DNA of 64,000 nucleotides from Pannonibacter phragmitetus_B (GCF_050510895.1 NZ_JBNINT010000001.1:1612001-1676000); one strand, 5' to 3'; positions 15,508 to 25,175 are shown, numbered from the stretch's first letter. A program made the numbers and translations. The notes: generated by a model from the letters alone, not told the origin.

Positions 15508-16989
15508 ATGACGATTGTCGAGGCACGCAAGCCCGATCCGAAAAAATTCATCAAGGGAGCAACCGGTGACTGGGAAGTCGTAATCGGCATGGAAGTCCAT
15601 GCGCAAGTGACATCCCAGGCCAAGCTCTTCTCGGGCGCTTCGACGGAATTTGGCAATGATCCCAATGCGAATGTCAGCCTCGTTGACGCGGCCATGCCCG
15701 GCATGCTGCCCGTGATCAACGAGGAATGCGTGGCGCAGGCGATCCGTACGGGCCTTGGCCTGAAGGCGCAGATCAATCTGAAGTCGGTGTTCGACCGCAA
15801 GAACTATTTCTATCCGGATCTGCCGCAGGGCTACCAGATTTCCCAGTTCAAGCAGCCGATCGTCGGCGAGGGCGTTATCATCCTCGACATGCCGGACGAG
15901 CGCGTGGAAGTGGGCGTCGAGCGCTTGCATCTGGAGCAGGATGCGGGCAAGTCCCTGCATGACCAGCATCCGACCATGTCCTTCGTGGACCTGAACCGCT
16001 CCGGCGTGGCGCTGATGGAAATCGTCTCCAAGCCGGATCTGCGGTCGGCGGACGAGGCAAAGGCCTATCTCACCAAGCTGCGCATCATCCTGCGCTATCT
16101 GGGCACCTGCGACGGCAACATGGATCAGGGGTCCATGCGCGCCGATGTGAACGTCTCCGTGCGCCGCCCGGGCGAAGGTTTCGGCACGCGCTGCGAGATC
16201 AAGAACGTCAACTCCATCCGCTTTGTCGGTCAGGCCATCGAGTACGAAGCCCGCCGTCAGATCGCCATTCTGGAAGACGGCGGCTCCATCGATCAGGAAA
16301 CCCGCCTCTATGACGCGGTGAAGGGCGAAACCCGCTCCATGCGCTCCAAGGAAGAAGCGCATGACTACCGCTATTTCCCGGACCCGGATCTGCTGCCTCT
16401 GGAGTTCACGCAAGCCTATGTCGATGAGCTGGCACTGCATCTGCCGGAATTGCCGGATGACAAGAAGGCCCGCTTTGTCGCGGACTATGGCCTGACGCCC
16501 TATGACGCGGACGTTCTGGTGGCCGAGAAGGTGTCCGCAGACTTCTTTGAATCCGTTGCCAAGGGCCGCGACGCCAAGATGGCGGCAAACTGGGTGATCA
16601 ACGAGCTGTTTGGCCGTCTCAACAAGGAAGGCCTGACCATCGAGACCAGCCCGGTGAATGCAGGCCAGCTCGGCGGTATCATTGATCTGATCAAGGAAGG
16701 TACCATCTCGGGCAAGATCGCCAAGGATCTGTTTGAGATCATCTGGACCGAGGGCGGCGAGCCGGCAGCTGTCGTGGAAGCGCGCGGCATGAAGCAGGTG
16801 ACCGACCTCGGCGCCATTGAGGCCGTTGTCGATCAGATCATCGCTGCCAACCCGGACAAGGTTGCCCAGGCCAAGGAGAAGCCGACGCTACTCGGCTGGT
16901 TCGTCGGCCAGGTGATGAAGGAATCCAAGGGCAAGGCCAATCCGCAGGCAGTCAACGACCTGCTCAAGGCCAAGATCGGTATCGAGTAA
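15508..16989 (+). CDS. gatB: Asp-tRNA(Asn)/Glu-tRNA(Gln) amidotransferase subunit GatB
   Basis: 493 residues, full length. GatB binds the mischarged tRNA and phosphorylates the glutamate before amide transfer. Visible are WEVVIGMEVHAQ, FDRKNYFYPDLPQGYQISQF, the RADVNVSVR stretch, EIKNVNSIRFV and a C-terminal YqeY-like helical domain (LINLGGII...KPTLLGWFVGQVMK-like ending). Separated from gatCA by 12 kb. A terminator follows at 17018. Confidence 0.97.
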   Translation: MTIVEARKPDPKKFIKGATGDWEVVIGMEVHAQVTSQAKLFSGASTEFGNDPNANVSLVDAAMPGMLPVINEECVAQAIRTGLGLKAQINLKSVFDRKNYFYPDLPQGYQISQFKQPIVGEGVIILDMPDERVEVGVERLHLEQDAGKSLHDQHPTMSFVDLNRSGVALMEIVSKPDLRSADEAKAYLTKLRIILRYLGTCDGNMDQGSMRADVNVSVRRPGEGFGTRCEIKNVNSIRFVGQAIEYEARRQIAILEDGGSIDQETRLYDAVKGETRSMRSKEEAHDYRYFPDPDLLPLEFTQAYVDELALHLPELPDDKKARFVADYGLTPYDADVLVAEKVSADFFESVAKGRDAKMAANWVINELFGRLNKEGLTIETSPVNAGQLGGIIDLIKEGTISGKIAKDLFEIIWTEGGEPAAVVEARGMKQVTDLGAIEAVVDQIIAANPDKVAQAKEKPTLLGWFVGQVMKESKGKANPQAVNDLLKAKIGIE

Positions 16990-17017
16990 GCCGGGCCCTT
17001 CGTATCTTGATGTCTTT

Positions 17018-17047
17018 ACGCCCCGGACCAATGGCCCGGGGCGTTTT
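17018..17047 (+). terminator. Intrinsic terminator after gatB
   Basis: Nine-base stem ACGCCCCGG (17018-17026) / CCGGGGCGT (17036-17044) with a nine-base loop and TTTT, 29 bases past the gatB stop. Confidence 0.85.
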
Positions 17048-17064
17048 CATGTGGAGGTGAGGCA

Positions 17065-17529
17065 ATGGATGGATTTCGGATCGAAAAGGCAAGGCCGGAG
17101 CATCTGGCAGACATTCTTGCCATCATGAATGCCGGGGCTGTCGGGGCCCGGGTGGGGCAGGAGAGCGAGGATCCGGAGGATTATCGCGCTGCCTTTGACG
17201 CAATTCTCAGTGCGGCTGAAACGGACATTTATGTGGTGCTCGGCGGGGCGGACGGCTCACAAGTTCTGGCGACCTATCAGATCATCTTCGAGAAAGGTCT
17301 CGCGTTCCGAGGCCGTGGACGTGCTTGCCTTGAAAGCGTTCATACACGGGCGGACATGCGCGGCAGAGGTATCGGCAAGGCAATGGTGCAGCACGCCGAG
17401 GCTTTGGCGCGGGCGAGGGGTGTTGCCCTCGTTCAGCTCACCTCGAATCGCATCCGCCTCGATGCCCATCGCTTCTATTTGCGCGAAGGCTATGACCAGA
17501 GCCATCTTGGATTCAAGAAGATGCTTTGA
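17065..17529 (+). CDS. GNAT family N-acetyltransferase
   Basis: 154 residues. The acetyl-CoA motif A is VHTRADMRGRGIGKAMVQHAEALARARG (R-x-x-G-x-G/A), followed by VQLTSNRIRLDAHRFYLREGYDQSHLGFKKML typical of small-molecule or antibiotic-type GNATs. ATG 17065 has GTGGAGGTGAG upstream. Substrate unknown. Immediately downstream of the gatB terminator, so transcribed separately. Confidence 0.88.
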   Translation: MDGFRIEKARPEHLADILAIMNAGAVGARVGQESEDPEDYRAAFDAILSAAETDIYVVLGGADGSQVLATYQIIFEKGLAFRGRGRACLESVHTRADMRGRGIGKAMVQHAEALARARGVALVQLTSNRIRLDAHRFYLREGYDQSHLGFKKML

Positions 17530-17628
17530 GGCTCCCGGGGGCGTGACTTGCCCGAAGGGCGCGGCTGTCCTAGCTTGGGCTGCAAGAGCAGGCGCGTGCC
17601 TGCGCTGATCCCATGACTGGAGCCCCTG

Positions 17629-18344
17629 ATGCCCGTGACCCAGACTGCACCCATCGAACTGCATTACTGGCCGACGCCGAACGGCTGGAAGATCTCGATC
17701 CTTCTGGAGGAGCTCGGCGTTCCCTATGACGTGAAATACGTCAATATCGGCAAGGGGGAGCAGTTCCGTCCCGAGTTCCTGGCCATTGCTCCGAACAACC
17801 GCATGCCGGCGATTGTTGACCCCGAAGGTCCGGGCGGTGCGCCCATTTCCGTGTTCGAATCCGGTGCCATTCTGCAATATCTTGGCCGCAAGTTCGGTCA
17901 GTTCTATCCGGTAGACGAGCGCAAGCGCGCCGATGTGGAACAGTGGCTGATGTGGCAGATGGGGGCTTTGGCCCGATGCTCGGCCAGAACCACCACTTCC
18001 GCATCTATGCCCCTGAAAAGATCCCCTACGCCATGGACCGGTATCTCAATGAAACGCACCGGCTCTACGGCGTTCTCAACAAGCAGCTGGAAGGTCATGA
18101 CTACGTTGCGGCAGATGAATACACCATCGCCGACATGGCCATCATCGGCTGGGCACAGGGCTGGAAGAATCAGGGCATGGACCTGGAAGAATTCCCCCAT
18201 GTGAAGGCCTGGAAGGCCCGGCTGGAAGAGCGCCCTGCCGTCCAGCGTGGGCTTGCCGTTGGCCGCGAGGAACGCGAACGTCAGGCTTCGCTTGCCGATG
18301 ACAAGGACGCGCAGAAGGTTCTGTTCGGTCAGCGCGCCCGCTAA
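17629..18344 (+). CDS. yfcG: Glutathione S-transferase, YfcG-like (one frameshift)
   Basis: About 238 residues when one G is added to GGGGG at 17961-17965; without it the first frame ends wrongly at 18204. The thioredoxin-fold N terminus IELHYWPTPNGWKISILLEEL carries the TPNGxK motif of Nu-class / YfcG disulfide-bond oxidoreductases that reduce disulfides with glutathione; SVFESGAILQYL is the gamma-Glu contact. The restored junction reads LMWQMGGFGPMLGQNHHF, as in the family, followed by the helical domain (YTIADMAIIGWA). Confidence 0.88.
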
Positions 18345-18605
18345 CTTGTCTGGCTGCGGGGGCAAGGCCTCCGCAGCCGTGGTCCTCGCAGGGGCGCCAA
18401 TCATCAGATGTACGAGGTGCGCGCGCCCCTTGATAAAAATATCAATTCGACTGCAAATCCTGTGCGCGACGCTGGTCTTTAACAGCTGATTTCATTGCTT
18501 CTTTAGTGTTTTGCCGGATCTTGTCGGCTTGCTGCTAGTGTGCGTTTGACGCTGGTGCCACTTCAAGATCATGGGAACAAGTCAGTGACAGGAAGATTGA
18601 TCGAT

Positions 18606-19352
18606 ATGTCTGCGACCGGCCGGATGCGTGTCTGGTTGCTCACGGGCTTGATCACGCTGTGTGTCATGCTGCTGGCGGTGGTGGCGGACAGTTACAATCT
18701 GCCCGACCTTGAGCCGGAGCATCGCTTCTGGTCCCTGTCGATTGCCTTGATCATGTCTATCGTCACGATGGTGCCCTTTTGTTTTGTCGTGTTCAACCGG
18801 CTGCGTCAGGCCGCGTTGCGCGAGAAGGAGCTGGAGGTGCTGGCGACCAGGGACAGCCTGACCTCTGTCTTGAACCGCGGTGCCTTCACCATGCTGGTTT
18901 CCGCCTATCTCGATGATGCGCGACTGCAGGAACAGGCCGCAGAGGGCGCCTTGCTGATCGTGGATGCCGATCACTTCAAATCGATCAACGACACTTTCGG
19001 CCACCAGACTGGTGACACCGTTCTCAAGGTGATCGCGCGCGCCATCAGTTCCCCCTTACGCAAAGCCGATCTGGTCGGACGGGTCGGCGGCGAAGAGTTC
19101 TGTGTTTTCCTTCCGGGAATTACTGCTGAGGATGCGCGGGGCATTGCCGAGGCGATCCGCTGCAGCGTGCGTGAGGCAGCACAGCTGCTTCAGACACCAG
19201 TTCCGGCAGTTTCGGTCAGCGTCGGCGGCGTCGCTTTCAGGGAGCCTGTCGCCTACGACCGGCTGTATGAAGTTGCGGACCTGCTGCTCTACAAGGCCAA
19301 GAACGGTGGCCGTGACCGTATCGAATTTCAGCATTTCGGCGTGCTTGCCTGA
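18606..19352 (+). CDS. Membrane diguanylate cyclase (GGDEF)
   Basis: About 248 residues from ATG 18606 (AGGAAG upstream; GTG starts further up are possible). Two membrane helices (VWLLTGLITLCVMLLAVVA, LSIALIMSIVTMVPFCFVVF) enclose a short periplasmic loop, then a GGDEF domain with DSLTSVLNRGAF, DADHFKSINDTFGH and the active-site GGEEF at RVGGEEFCVF. No inhibitory RxxD is seen at the usual spot (five residues before GGEEF is A-D-L). Makes cyclic di-GMP; input signal unknown. Single gene. Confidence 0.92.
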   Translation: MSATGRMRVWLLTGLITLCVMLLAVVADSYNLPDLEPEHRFWSLSIALIMSIVTMVPFCFVVFNRLRQAALREKELEVLATRDSLTSVLNRGAFTMLVSAYLDDARLQEQAAEGALLIVDADHFKSINDTFGHQTGDTVLKVIARAISSPLRKADLVGRVGGEEFCVFLPGITAEDARGIAEAIRCSVREAAQLLQTPVPAVSVSVGGVAFREPVAYDRLYEVADLLLYKAKNGGRDRIEFQHFGVLA

Positions 19353-19489
19353 TCTTTGGGGAGCCAGGGCTGCCTATCTGCCGGGGCTGGCGGCTGACAT
19401 GATTGCCGCCGCCTCACCGAACTCGCTGAAACCCTCCAGTGCCGGCTCTCCGCGCCTTGAATAGGCTTGGATGCCGAACGGATCTGGGA

Positions 19490-19954
19490 TCACTTCACCC
19501 GTGACCAGGTCTCTCCCTTGCAGATCAGGCCGCCCATCACGCAGCCTTCCAGCGTCATCTTGTCGGCTCCATCCATCTGGATGAATCCGGTGTAGGTCTT
19601 GCCGTCCTCGGCATTGTAGACTTGGCCCTTCCATTGCCCGTCCTTGCCGGTCGCTTTCATGCCGAGAACGATCTGGGTGCCGAGCAGAGGCTTGCTCTGT
19701 TTTGCCGGATCCGGGTTCTTGGTGTCGTTGCGCGGTTCTTTCAGCCAGACGATTGTGCCGCAGAGATTGCCGCCGCACGGTGCGATCTTGATGCGTGATG
19801 AGCCGCTGGGGCGTGTCCATTCGCCCGAAGCATCCGCGGCATACGCGGAAGAGGCCGGCATCAGCAGTATCAGAGAAGCAGCCAGAAGCATGCCGCCGCC
19901 AAGTTTGGCAGACAACCGGCCGGCTGATGAGTTGCGGACAAGTGAAAGCATCAT
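19490..19954 (-). CDS. DUF2147 secreted protein
   Basis: 154 residues with a signal peptide (LGGGMLLAASLILLMPASSAYAAD). The mature part SGEWTRPSGSSRIKIAPCGGNLCGTIVWL... and WKGQVYNAEDGKTYTGFIQM...LEGCVMGGLICKGETWSRV is the DUF2147 lipocalin-like family, with four cysteines likely forming disulfides. Function unknown; family members sit in the periplasm or outer membrane. Single gene convergent with the GGDEF gene. Confidence 0.88.
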   Translation of the reverse strand: MMLSLVRNSSAGRLSAKLGGGMLLAASLILLMPASSAYAADASGEWTRPSGSSRIKIAPCGGNLCGTIVWLKEPRNDTKNPDPAKQSKPLLGTQIVLGMKATGKDGQWKGQVYNAEDGKTYTGFIQMDGADKMTLEGCVMGGLICKGETWSRVK

Positions 19955-20096
19955 TGCGTGTCTCCTCCCAAGGCAACAGTCTGCCTCCTCAAGCAGACAA
20001 GATGCCGTTTACGCAAAGGGAAGGCTATGACGTTTCGATGCGGCTGAAAAGCCATGCCCTAAGGGAAGGGAGAGGCTAAATTTTCACGGCGTGAAA

Positions 20097-20117
20097 TGCC
20101 CGCATAACATGCGGGCA
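20097..20117 (-). terminator. Probable terminator of ppk2
   Basis: Perfect eight-base stem TGCCCGCA (20097-20104) / TGCGGGCA (20110-20117) 28 bases past the ppk2 stop; on the minus strand it is followed by TTTCACG and a second small palindrome at 20081-20096. Confidence 0.65.
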
Positions 20118-20144
20118 CAAGCAGCCTCATGCGGCAAAGGTCCG

Positions 20145-21011
20145 TCAGGCCTCGGCACTGGCGGCCGCAACGGCTGCGTGATAATGGCGGCGGATGTCCT
20201 CCAGATCGACACTCACCTTCGGGGTCTTCAGGTCCATGGACTGAAGCGTTTCCTCGATGATCCGTGCGACGGCAAAATTGCGCACCCATTTTCGGTCGGC
20301 CGGGATCACATACCAGGGCGCGTCCTTGGTGGAAGTGCGTTCCAGTGCATCTTCATAGGCCTTGGTGTAGGCGTCCCAATGCTTGCGTTCGGTGTAGTCC
20401 GCCTCGCTGATCTTCCACTGACGCGTCGGGTCATTGAGGCGGACGGCAAAGCGTTCCAGCTGCTCTTCCGGGCTGATGTGCAGGAAGAACTTGAGAATGC
20501 GTGTGCCGCTGGCCGTCAGAAGCTGCTCGAAGGCATTGATGTGGTCGTAGCGGGCGCGCCAGACTTTCTCCTCCACCATTTCATGTACCCGCACCACGAG
20601 CACATCTTCATAGTGGGACCGGTTGAAGATACCGAATTCACCCTTGCCCGGCACTGCCTTGTGTACGCGCCAGAGGAAGTCATGGGCGAGTTCCTGTGCC
20701 GTCGGCTGCTTGAAGGATGTCACCTTCACCCCTTGCGGGTTGAGCCCCGACATGACCTTGCGGATCGTGCCGTCTTTGCCCGCCGCATCCAGACCCTGCA
20801 GGACGACGAGCAGAGAGGAGCGCGCATCCGCATAGAGCATGAACTGCAGCTGTGCGAGCGATTGGGTGACTTCCGCCGTACGCGCCTCTGCCGCGTCCTT
20901 GTCGTGCCCGTTGGGCTTGTCTGCGGTGGGCCAAGCTGACAGATCGACCTTCTGGCCCGGCTTCACCCTGAGGGTTTCAAGCCAATCACGTTCTTCCTGA
21001 CTGCCGGCCAT
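20145..21011 (-). CDS. ppk2: Polyphosphate kinase 2 family protein
   Basis: 288 residues. Walker A GLDAAGKDGTIRKVMSGL, then FKQPTAQELAHDFLWRVHKAVPGKGEFGIFNRSHYEDVLVVRVH with the Walker B and lid-type arginines, typical of single-domain PPK2. These cytosolic enzymes transfer phosphate between polyphosphate and nucleotides, usually phosphorylating ADP/GDP or AMP. The nucleotide class (I, II or III) cannot be settled from sequence alone. Not linked to its neighbours. Confidence 0.93.
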   Translation of the reverse strand: MAGSQEERDWLETLRVKPGQKVDLSAWPTADKPNGHDKDAAEARTAEVTQSLAQLQFMLYADARSSLLVVLQGLDAAGKDGTIRKVMSGLNPQGVKVTSFKQPTAQELAHDFLWRVHKAVPGKGEFGIFNRSHYEDVLVVRVHEMVEEKVWRARYDHINAFEQLLTASGTRILKFFLHISPEEQLERFAVRLNDPTRQWKISEADYTERKHWDAYTKAYEDALERTSTKDAPWYVIPADRKWVRNFAVARIIEETLQSMDLKTPKVSVDLEDIRRHYHAAVAAASAEA

Positions 21012-21086
21012 GCTGGTCTCCCTTGGTTGCTCTGCCGGCTGACAATGACTTCCGCAGCCGGCAAAGGCAACAACGCGGCAGCAGCC

Positions 21087-22427
21087 TCAGGGTTTCAGCC
21101 ATTCCACCAGCACGAGCGACATGCCGGGGATGGCGCAGACCACGGCGAGGCCGATGAGGCTGGTGAGGAGGAAGGGCAGTACACCTTGGGCAACTCGCTC
21201 CAGTGGTAGTTTCGTAATGTTTGCAGCCACATAGAGGTTGATGCCAACAGGTGGTGTGAAGAGACCGATGGCAAGATTGATCATCACCACAACGCCGAAC
21301 CACACCGGGTCCCAGCCCAGATGCTGAGCCACCGGCAGGAAGATCGGCAGGCAGATGAACATGATGGTCACCGCATCCATGAACATGCCCGCGATCAGCA
21401 GGATGAGCATGATGACCAGCAGGATCACCCACTGATTGTCCGAAATGCCGAGCAAGGCCATGGAGTATTTGCCGATGAGATCGTCAACGGTCACGACCCA
21501 GCCAAAAAGGCTGGCATAGGCAACCACGAGCATGACCACCGCCGAGGAGGCAGCCGCTTCCGCCAGAGACTGATAGAGCCCGCGCAAGGTCAGCGTGCGG
21601 TAGATGAGGCCGCCCACGAGCAGGGCATAGACTGTGGCGACGAGGGCGGCTTCCGTTGGCGTGAAAGCACCGGAATAGATGCCGCCGAGGATGACCACCG
21701 GCGTCAGCAGCCCCCAGAAGCTGGAGACGAAGGCGCGGCGCAGGCGCTGGCCATAGGGCAGGCCTGTATCAGGATCGGCCGGAAGCAGGCGCTTCAGCGT
21801 TTCGGCGCCCCTGGCGGGATCGCCGCTGCGCGCGAAGGGCAGGGCGGCGAGCATCAGCAGTCCAAGAAACAGGCCGGGAATAATGGCGGCGATGAAGAGG
21901 CTCGAAATCGAGGCTTCGGCGATGACGCCATAGATCACGAGGCCGATGGAGGGCGGGATGACGATGGAAAGGGCAGCGCCCGTGCAGACCAGCCCGGCGG
22001 AGAAGGCCTTCGGATAACCGTCCTCCTCCATGCCCTTGATGATCAGCGGCCCGATGGCAGCAACGGAGGCTGGCCCTGAGCCGCTGACCGCGCCCCAGAA
22101 CAGGCAGACGGTGGTGCCGACAATGCCCATGCCACCGGGCAATCCGCCGATGAGCACGCGGAAGAAGCGGATCATCCGCTCCGCAATGCCGAGACTGCCC
22201 ATCAGGGTGCCGGCAAGAATGAAGAAGGGGATCGCCAGCAGAGAATACTTGGCAATGCCGGTGGCGATGAGGTCGCCTGCCATTTCCAGGCCGAAGCCGA
22301 TGGACCACATGGCATAGAAGGCGGAGAGCCCCAGCGCAAAGGCGACGGGCAGCCGCAGGGCAAGCAGCAGGAAGAAGATCACAATCATCTGCGTGCCTGC
22401 GCCCATATCCGTCCAGAACTCAAGCAT
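21087..22427 (-). CDS. dctM: TRAP transporter large permease (DctM family)
   Basis: 446 residues from MLEFWTDMGAGTQMIVIFF. Twelve or so hydrophobic segments with LALRLPVAFALGLSAFY, GSGPASVAAIGPLIIKGMEEDGYPKAFSAGLVCTGAALSIVIPPSIGLVIYG (the re-entrant and substrate/sodium-site motif) and FTPPVGINLYVA. It is the main sodium-coupled permease of a TRAP uptake system. Overlaps dctQ by eight bases; order is dctP-dctQ-dctM. Confidence 0.95.
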   Translation of the reverse strand: MLEFWTDMGAGTQMIVIFFLLLALRLPVAFALGLSAFYAMWSIGFGLEMAGDLIATGIAKYSLLAIPFFILAGTLMGSLGIAERMIRFFRVLIGGLPGGMGIVGTTVCLFWGAVSGSGPASVAAIGPLIIKGMEEDGYPKAFSAGLVCTGAALSIVIPPSIGLVIYGVIAEASISSLFIAAIIPGLFLGLLMLAALPFARSGDPARGAETLKRLLPADPDTGLPYGQRLRRAFVSSFWGLLTPVVILGGIYSGAFTPTEAALVATVYALLVGGLIYRTLTLRGLYQSLAEAAASSAVVMLVVAYASLFGWVVTVDDLIGKYSMALLGISDNQWVILLVIMLILLIAGMFMDAVTIMFICLPIFLPVAQHLGWDPVWFGVVVMINLAIGLFTPPVGINLYVAANITKLPLERVAQGVLPFLLTSLIGLAVVCAIPGMSLVLVEWLKP

Positions 22428-22905
22428 TGGCTTTTCCTTCCGCGCAGAGTGCACGCCAGCAATCGAGGCTGTATTGGAGGTGGCGCAGCAGGATGAAGGC
22501 AAAGCCTATGGGCAGGGCGAAACTGTAGTACCAGGCCGGAATCTGCAGCGCGTAAGATTGTACGCCGCTTTTCATCTGGCTCTGGACGAGCTCGAATGTG
22601 TATTTGGCGGAGAGGGCCAGCAGCACGGCGGACATGAGCGTGGCGAAGATCAGCATCGCCTTGCGCAGCGGTTGTGGCACCATCTCGTAGATCAAAGTGA
22701 CCGCCAGATGGTCGCCCTTGCGCGCCGCCACGGCTGCGCCGAACACTGTCAGCAGCAGGAATCCGTTCGTCAGGATCTCTTCCGTCGAGGCGAGGGAATA
22801 GCTGGTGGCATAGCGCACCACCACATTGACGAAGCCAAGCAATGTCATGCCGGCGAAGATGATGGCGCAGATGAGTTTTTCTGCCTCACGCAGCAGGAAG
22901 TACAT
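22420..22905 (-). CDS. dctQ: TRAP transporter small permease (DctQ family)
   Basis: 161 residues from MYFLLREAEKLICAIIFAGM, with GGAG upstream. Four membrane segments and the typical SLASTEEILTNGFLLLTVFGAAVAARKGDHLAV with the E and GDH marks of the family. Partner of DctM in the inner membrane. Middle gene of the TRAP operon. Confidence 0.93.
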   Translation of the reverse strand: MYFLLREAEKLICAIIFAGMTLLGFVNVVVRYATSYSLASTEEILTNGFLLLTVFGAAVAARKGDHLAVTLIYEMVPQPLRKAMLIFATLMSAVLLALSAKYTFELVQSQMKSGVQSYALQIPAWYYSFALPIGFAFILLRHLQYSLDCWRALCAEGKANA

Positions 22906-23027
22906 GCGGACAGGCTCCACGGCTGACAGACCGGATCTTCGGGGTAGGCCCAGTGGATTGGGGATCAGACCCAAGGTGAGGGCAAACGGCGCGCCTGCCA
23001 AACGGGCAGCCGCGCCGCAAGACCCGC

Positions 23028-24032
23028 CTACTGCTTGGCGGCGATGGTGTCCGTGAAGGTCTTCACCAGCTCCGGGCCGACTTTTTCAGACCACTTGTCA
23101 AAGGCAGGCTTCGTGGCGTCACGGAAGGCCTGCAGTTCTTCGGCCGTCGGCTCGTAGATTTCCATGCCCTTTTCCTTCAGCAGCTCAATGCCGCTGGCGG
23201 TCGCCTGACGGGTGATGTCCTTCTGGTAGGCCATGGCTTCGCTTGCGGCCTGCTGGACCTTGGCCTTGGTGGCGTCGTCAAAGCTTTCCCAGCGCTTACG
23301 GCTGATGCCGAGGAAGACCGGATCATAGGAATAGTGCCAGGTGGACAGGTACTTCTGCACTTCATAGACGCGCTGAGGAATGATCACGGCGCCGATGGGA
23401 TTTTCCTGCCCGTCGACCACACCTTGCTGCAGGGCAGTGAAGGTCTCGGTCCATTGCATCTGCTGCGGATTTGCGCCGAGCGAGTTCATCACGTCGATAT
23501 ACATCGGCCCTGCAACGCGCATCTTCAGGCCCTTCATGTCTTCGGGGGACTTGATGGGCCGCACGTTGTTGGTGACTTCACGGAAGCCGTTTTCACCCCA
23601 GGCCAGCACGATGATATCGTGGGTGGCCATGATTTCCTTCATCTTGTCACCCGGTGCGCCGTCGGTGGTCGCATCGACGGCGTCGTAGCCCGAATAGAGA
23701 TAGGGGAGCGAGAAAACTGCCATTTCTGGCACAAGCGGCGTCACGTTGATCGCCGAGGTGACGACAAAGTCGAGGAAGCCACGGCTGACCATCTCGGCCT
23801 GCTTCATCTGGTCGCCGCCCGAAAGGGACGCATTCGGGAAGACCTTGACGTCGTAGGCGCCATCGGTCGCTGCACTGAGCAACTCGTTGAACTTTTCCGC
23901 ACCCTTGTGCCACGAGGTGGCATCACCCGTGTTGTGCGACAGGCGCAGGGTTTCCGCCGAGGCAGTGCCCATCAGGGCCGCCAGGGCAACAGTGGCCGTC
24001 AGTGCGAGCCGGTTCAGCTTCTCGAACTTCAT
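23028..24032 (-). CDS. dctP: TRAP transporter substrate-binding protein (DctP family)
   Basis: 334 residues from MKFEKLNRLALTATVALAALMGTASA (signal peptide), with GGAGGA seven bases before the ATG. DctP motifs: RLSHNTGDATSWHKGAEKFNELL, PNASLSGGDQMKQAEMVSRG, and the carboxylate-binding arginine in GLKMRVAGPMYIDVMNSLGANPQQMQWTETFTALQQGVVDGQENP. Binds an organic acid in the periplasm. A palindrome at 24153 lies 120 bases upstream and is shared in form with one before iclR, so substrate-dependent control by that IclR is likely. Confidence 0.94.
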   Translation of the reverse strand: MKFEKLNRLALTATVALAALMGTASAETLRLSHNTGDATSWHKGAEKFNELLSAATDGAYDVKVFPNASLSGGDQMKQAEMVSRGFLDFVVTSAINVTPLVPEMAVFSLPYLYSGYDAVDATTDGAPGDKMKEIMATHDIIVLAWGENGFREVTNNVRPIKSPEDMKGLKMRVAGPMYIDVMNSLGANPQQMQWTETFTALQQGVVDGQENPIGAVIIPQRVYEVQKYLSTWHYSYDPVFLGISRKRWESFDDATKAKVQQAASEAMAYQKDITRQATASGIELLKEKGMEIYEPTAEELQAFRDATKPAFDKWSEKVGPELVKTFTDTIAAKQ

Positions 24033-24152
24033 TGTGTCTCCTCCACATTTTTCCACTCAGGGATGTGCGTCCCCTGAGCGTGCCGTCATGCTACCTGCAG
24101 CTCTATCCGGTCCTTGAAGGCGTTGCTGTTTCCCTCCCGCAACGCCCTAAGA

Positions 24153-24165
24153 TCCATAATATGGA
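24153..24165. promoter_or_regulatory. IclR-type operator upstream of dctPQM
   Basis: TCCATAATATGGA, a 13-base palindrome with a single central base, lies between the divergent dctP and iclR genes on the dctP side. Confidence 0.7.
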
Positions 24166-24267
24166 ACTCGTGCAGATCCAATCCGTTTCAAGACAATAGC
24201 CTCTTGCGGCTCTGTAGCAAGAAGAAATAAGCTTGTTCTTGTGTTGATGCGGAAAAGGTGGATTTTA

Positions 24268-24284
24268 GGTCCATAATATGAACC
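24268..24284. promoter_or_regulatory. IclR-type operator upstream of iclR
   Basis: GGTCCATAATATGAACC repeats the core CCATAATATG of the site at 24153 with longer palindromic arms, 19 bases before the iclR start. Two copies in one divergent intergenic region point to a shared regulator; assigning it to the IclR protein is an inference. Confidence 0.7.
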
Positions 24285-24303
24285 ACTTGGAAGCGGCCTG
24301 CAG

Positions 24304-25113
24304 ATGCTGAATGGCTCACAGAGTGTCGATCGCGCCCTGTCGCTTTTGTCGAGGGTGGGGCGCTATGCGGCTGCGGGTGCACCGTTGTCCGTGCTTGTCG
24401 AGGAAAGTGGCCTCAACAAGCCGACGGTGCGCCGCCTGCTGCTGGCGTTGATCTGCGCCGGACTTGTCGAGCAGGACCTCGAGACGCGCCGCTACTATCC
24501 GGGAGCGGAAGCCTATGTGCTGGGCATCATGGCCGCGCGCCGGTTCAGTCTGGCGGAGATCTGCCTTGAGAGCCTGCGGCGCCTGTCCCGCCGCTCGGAG
24601 GACACGAGTTTCGTGTCGCTGCGGCGCGGTCTGTTTTCCGTGTGCCTGCACCGGGAGGAAGGGGCATATCCGGTGCGCACCCATGCGCTGCTGGCAGGAC
24701 AGGAGCATCCCCTTGGCGTCGGAGCCGGGTCGCTGGCCATGCTGGCCGCGTTGCCTGATGAGGAGGTGGCGCAGGTTCTGGCCGAGAACGCGCCTGTCCT
24801 TGCCGATCGCTATCCGGCTTTGACGCCGGAGCAGATCGTTGAGCGGGTCGAGGAGACGCGCAAGCGGGGCTTTTCGCTCAATCCGGGGCTGATCTTTGCC
24901 AATTCCTGGGGGATCGGCGCTGCCATTCGCCATCCTGATGGGCAGGTGATTGGCGCACTCAGCATTGCGGCCATCGACAGCCGTATGCAGCCGCCGCGGC
25001 AGCAGGAGCTGGCCGGACTTCTGCATGAGGAAGTGTCTCGGGTGGAGGAAAAGCTCGCAGCCATGTTCGCCAGCCGCGAGCAAAAGGCCGCGGTGCGGGC
25101 CATGAGCGCCTGA
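24304..25113 (+). CDS. IclR family transcriptional regulator
   Basis: 269 residues. N-terminal winged helix SVDRALSLLSRVGRYAAAGAPLSVLVEESGLNKPTVRRLLLALICAGLVEQD; C-terminal effector domain with GSLAMLAALPDEEVAQVLAEN, ETRKRGFSLNPGLIFANSWGIGAAIRHPDGQVIGALSIAA typical of IclR ligand pockets. Heads the operon iclR - ligase - SDR - PPC protein and faces the TRAP genes; two matching palindromes lie in the divergent region. Likely senses the transported acid or an intermediate. Confidence 0.93.
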   Translation: MLNGSQSVDRALSLLSRVGRYAAAGAPLSVLVEESGLNKPTVRRLLLALICAGLVEQDLETRRYYPGAEAYVLGIMAARRFSLAEICLESLRRLSRRSEDTSFVSLRRGLFSVCLHREEGAYPVRTHALLAGQEHPLGVGAGSLAMLAALPDEEVAQVLAENAPVLADRYPALTPEQIVERVEETRKRGFSLNPGLIFANSWGIGAAIRHPDGQVIGALSIAAIDSRMQPPRQQELAGLLHEEVSRVEEKLAAMFASREQKAAVRAMSA

Positions 25114-25175
25114 CCTTTTCGCCCGGCTTGAGGAGAGGCGGGCACGGAATTCGTTGTTTGGGAGGACAATCACAA

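Noticed and set aside
18350..18376. GGCTGCGG/CCGCAGCC hairpin after the GST gene as an intrinsic terminator
   Set aside because: Stem is present but there is no T-tract; left out as unsupported.
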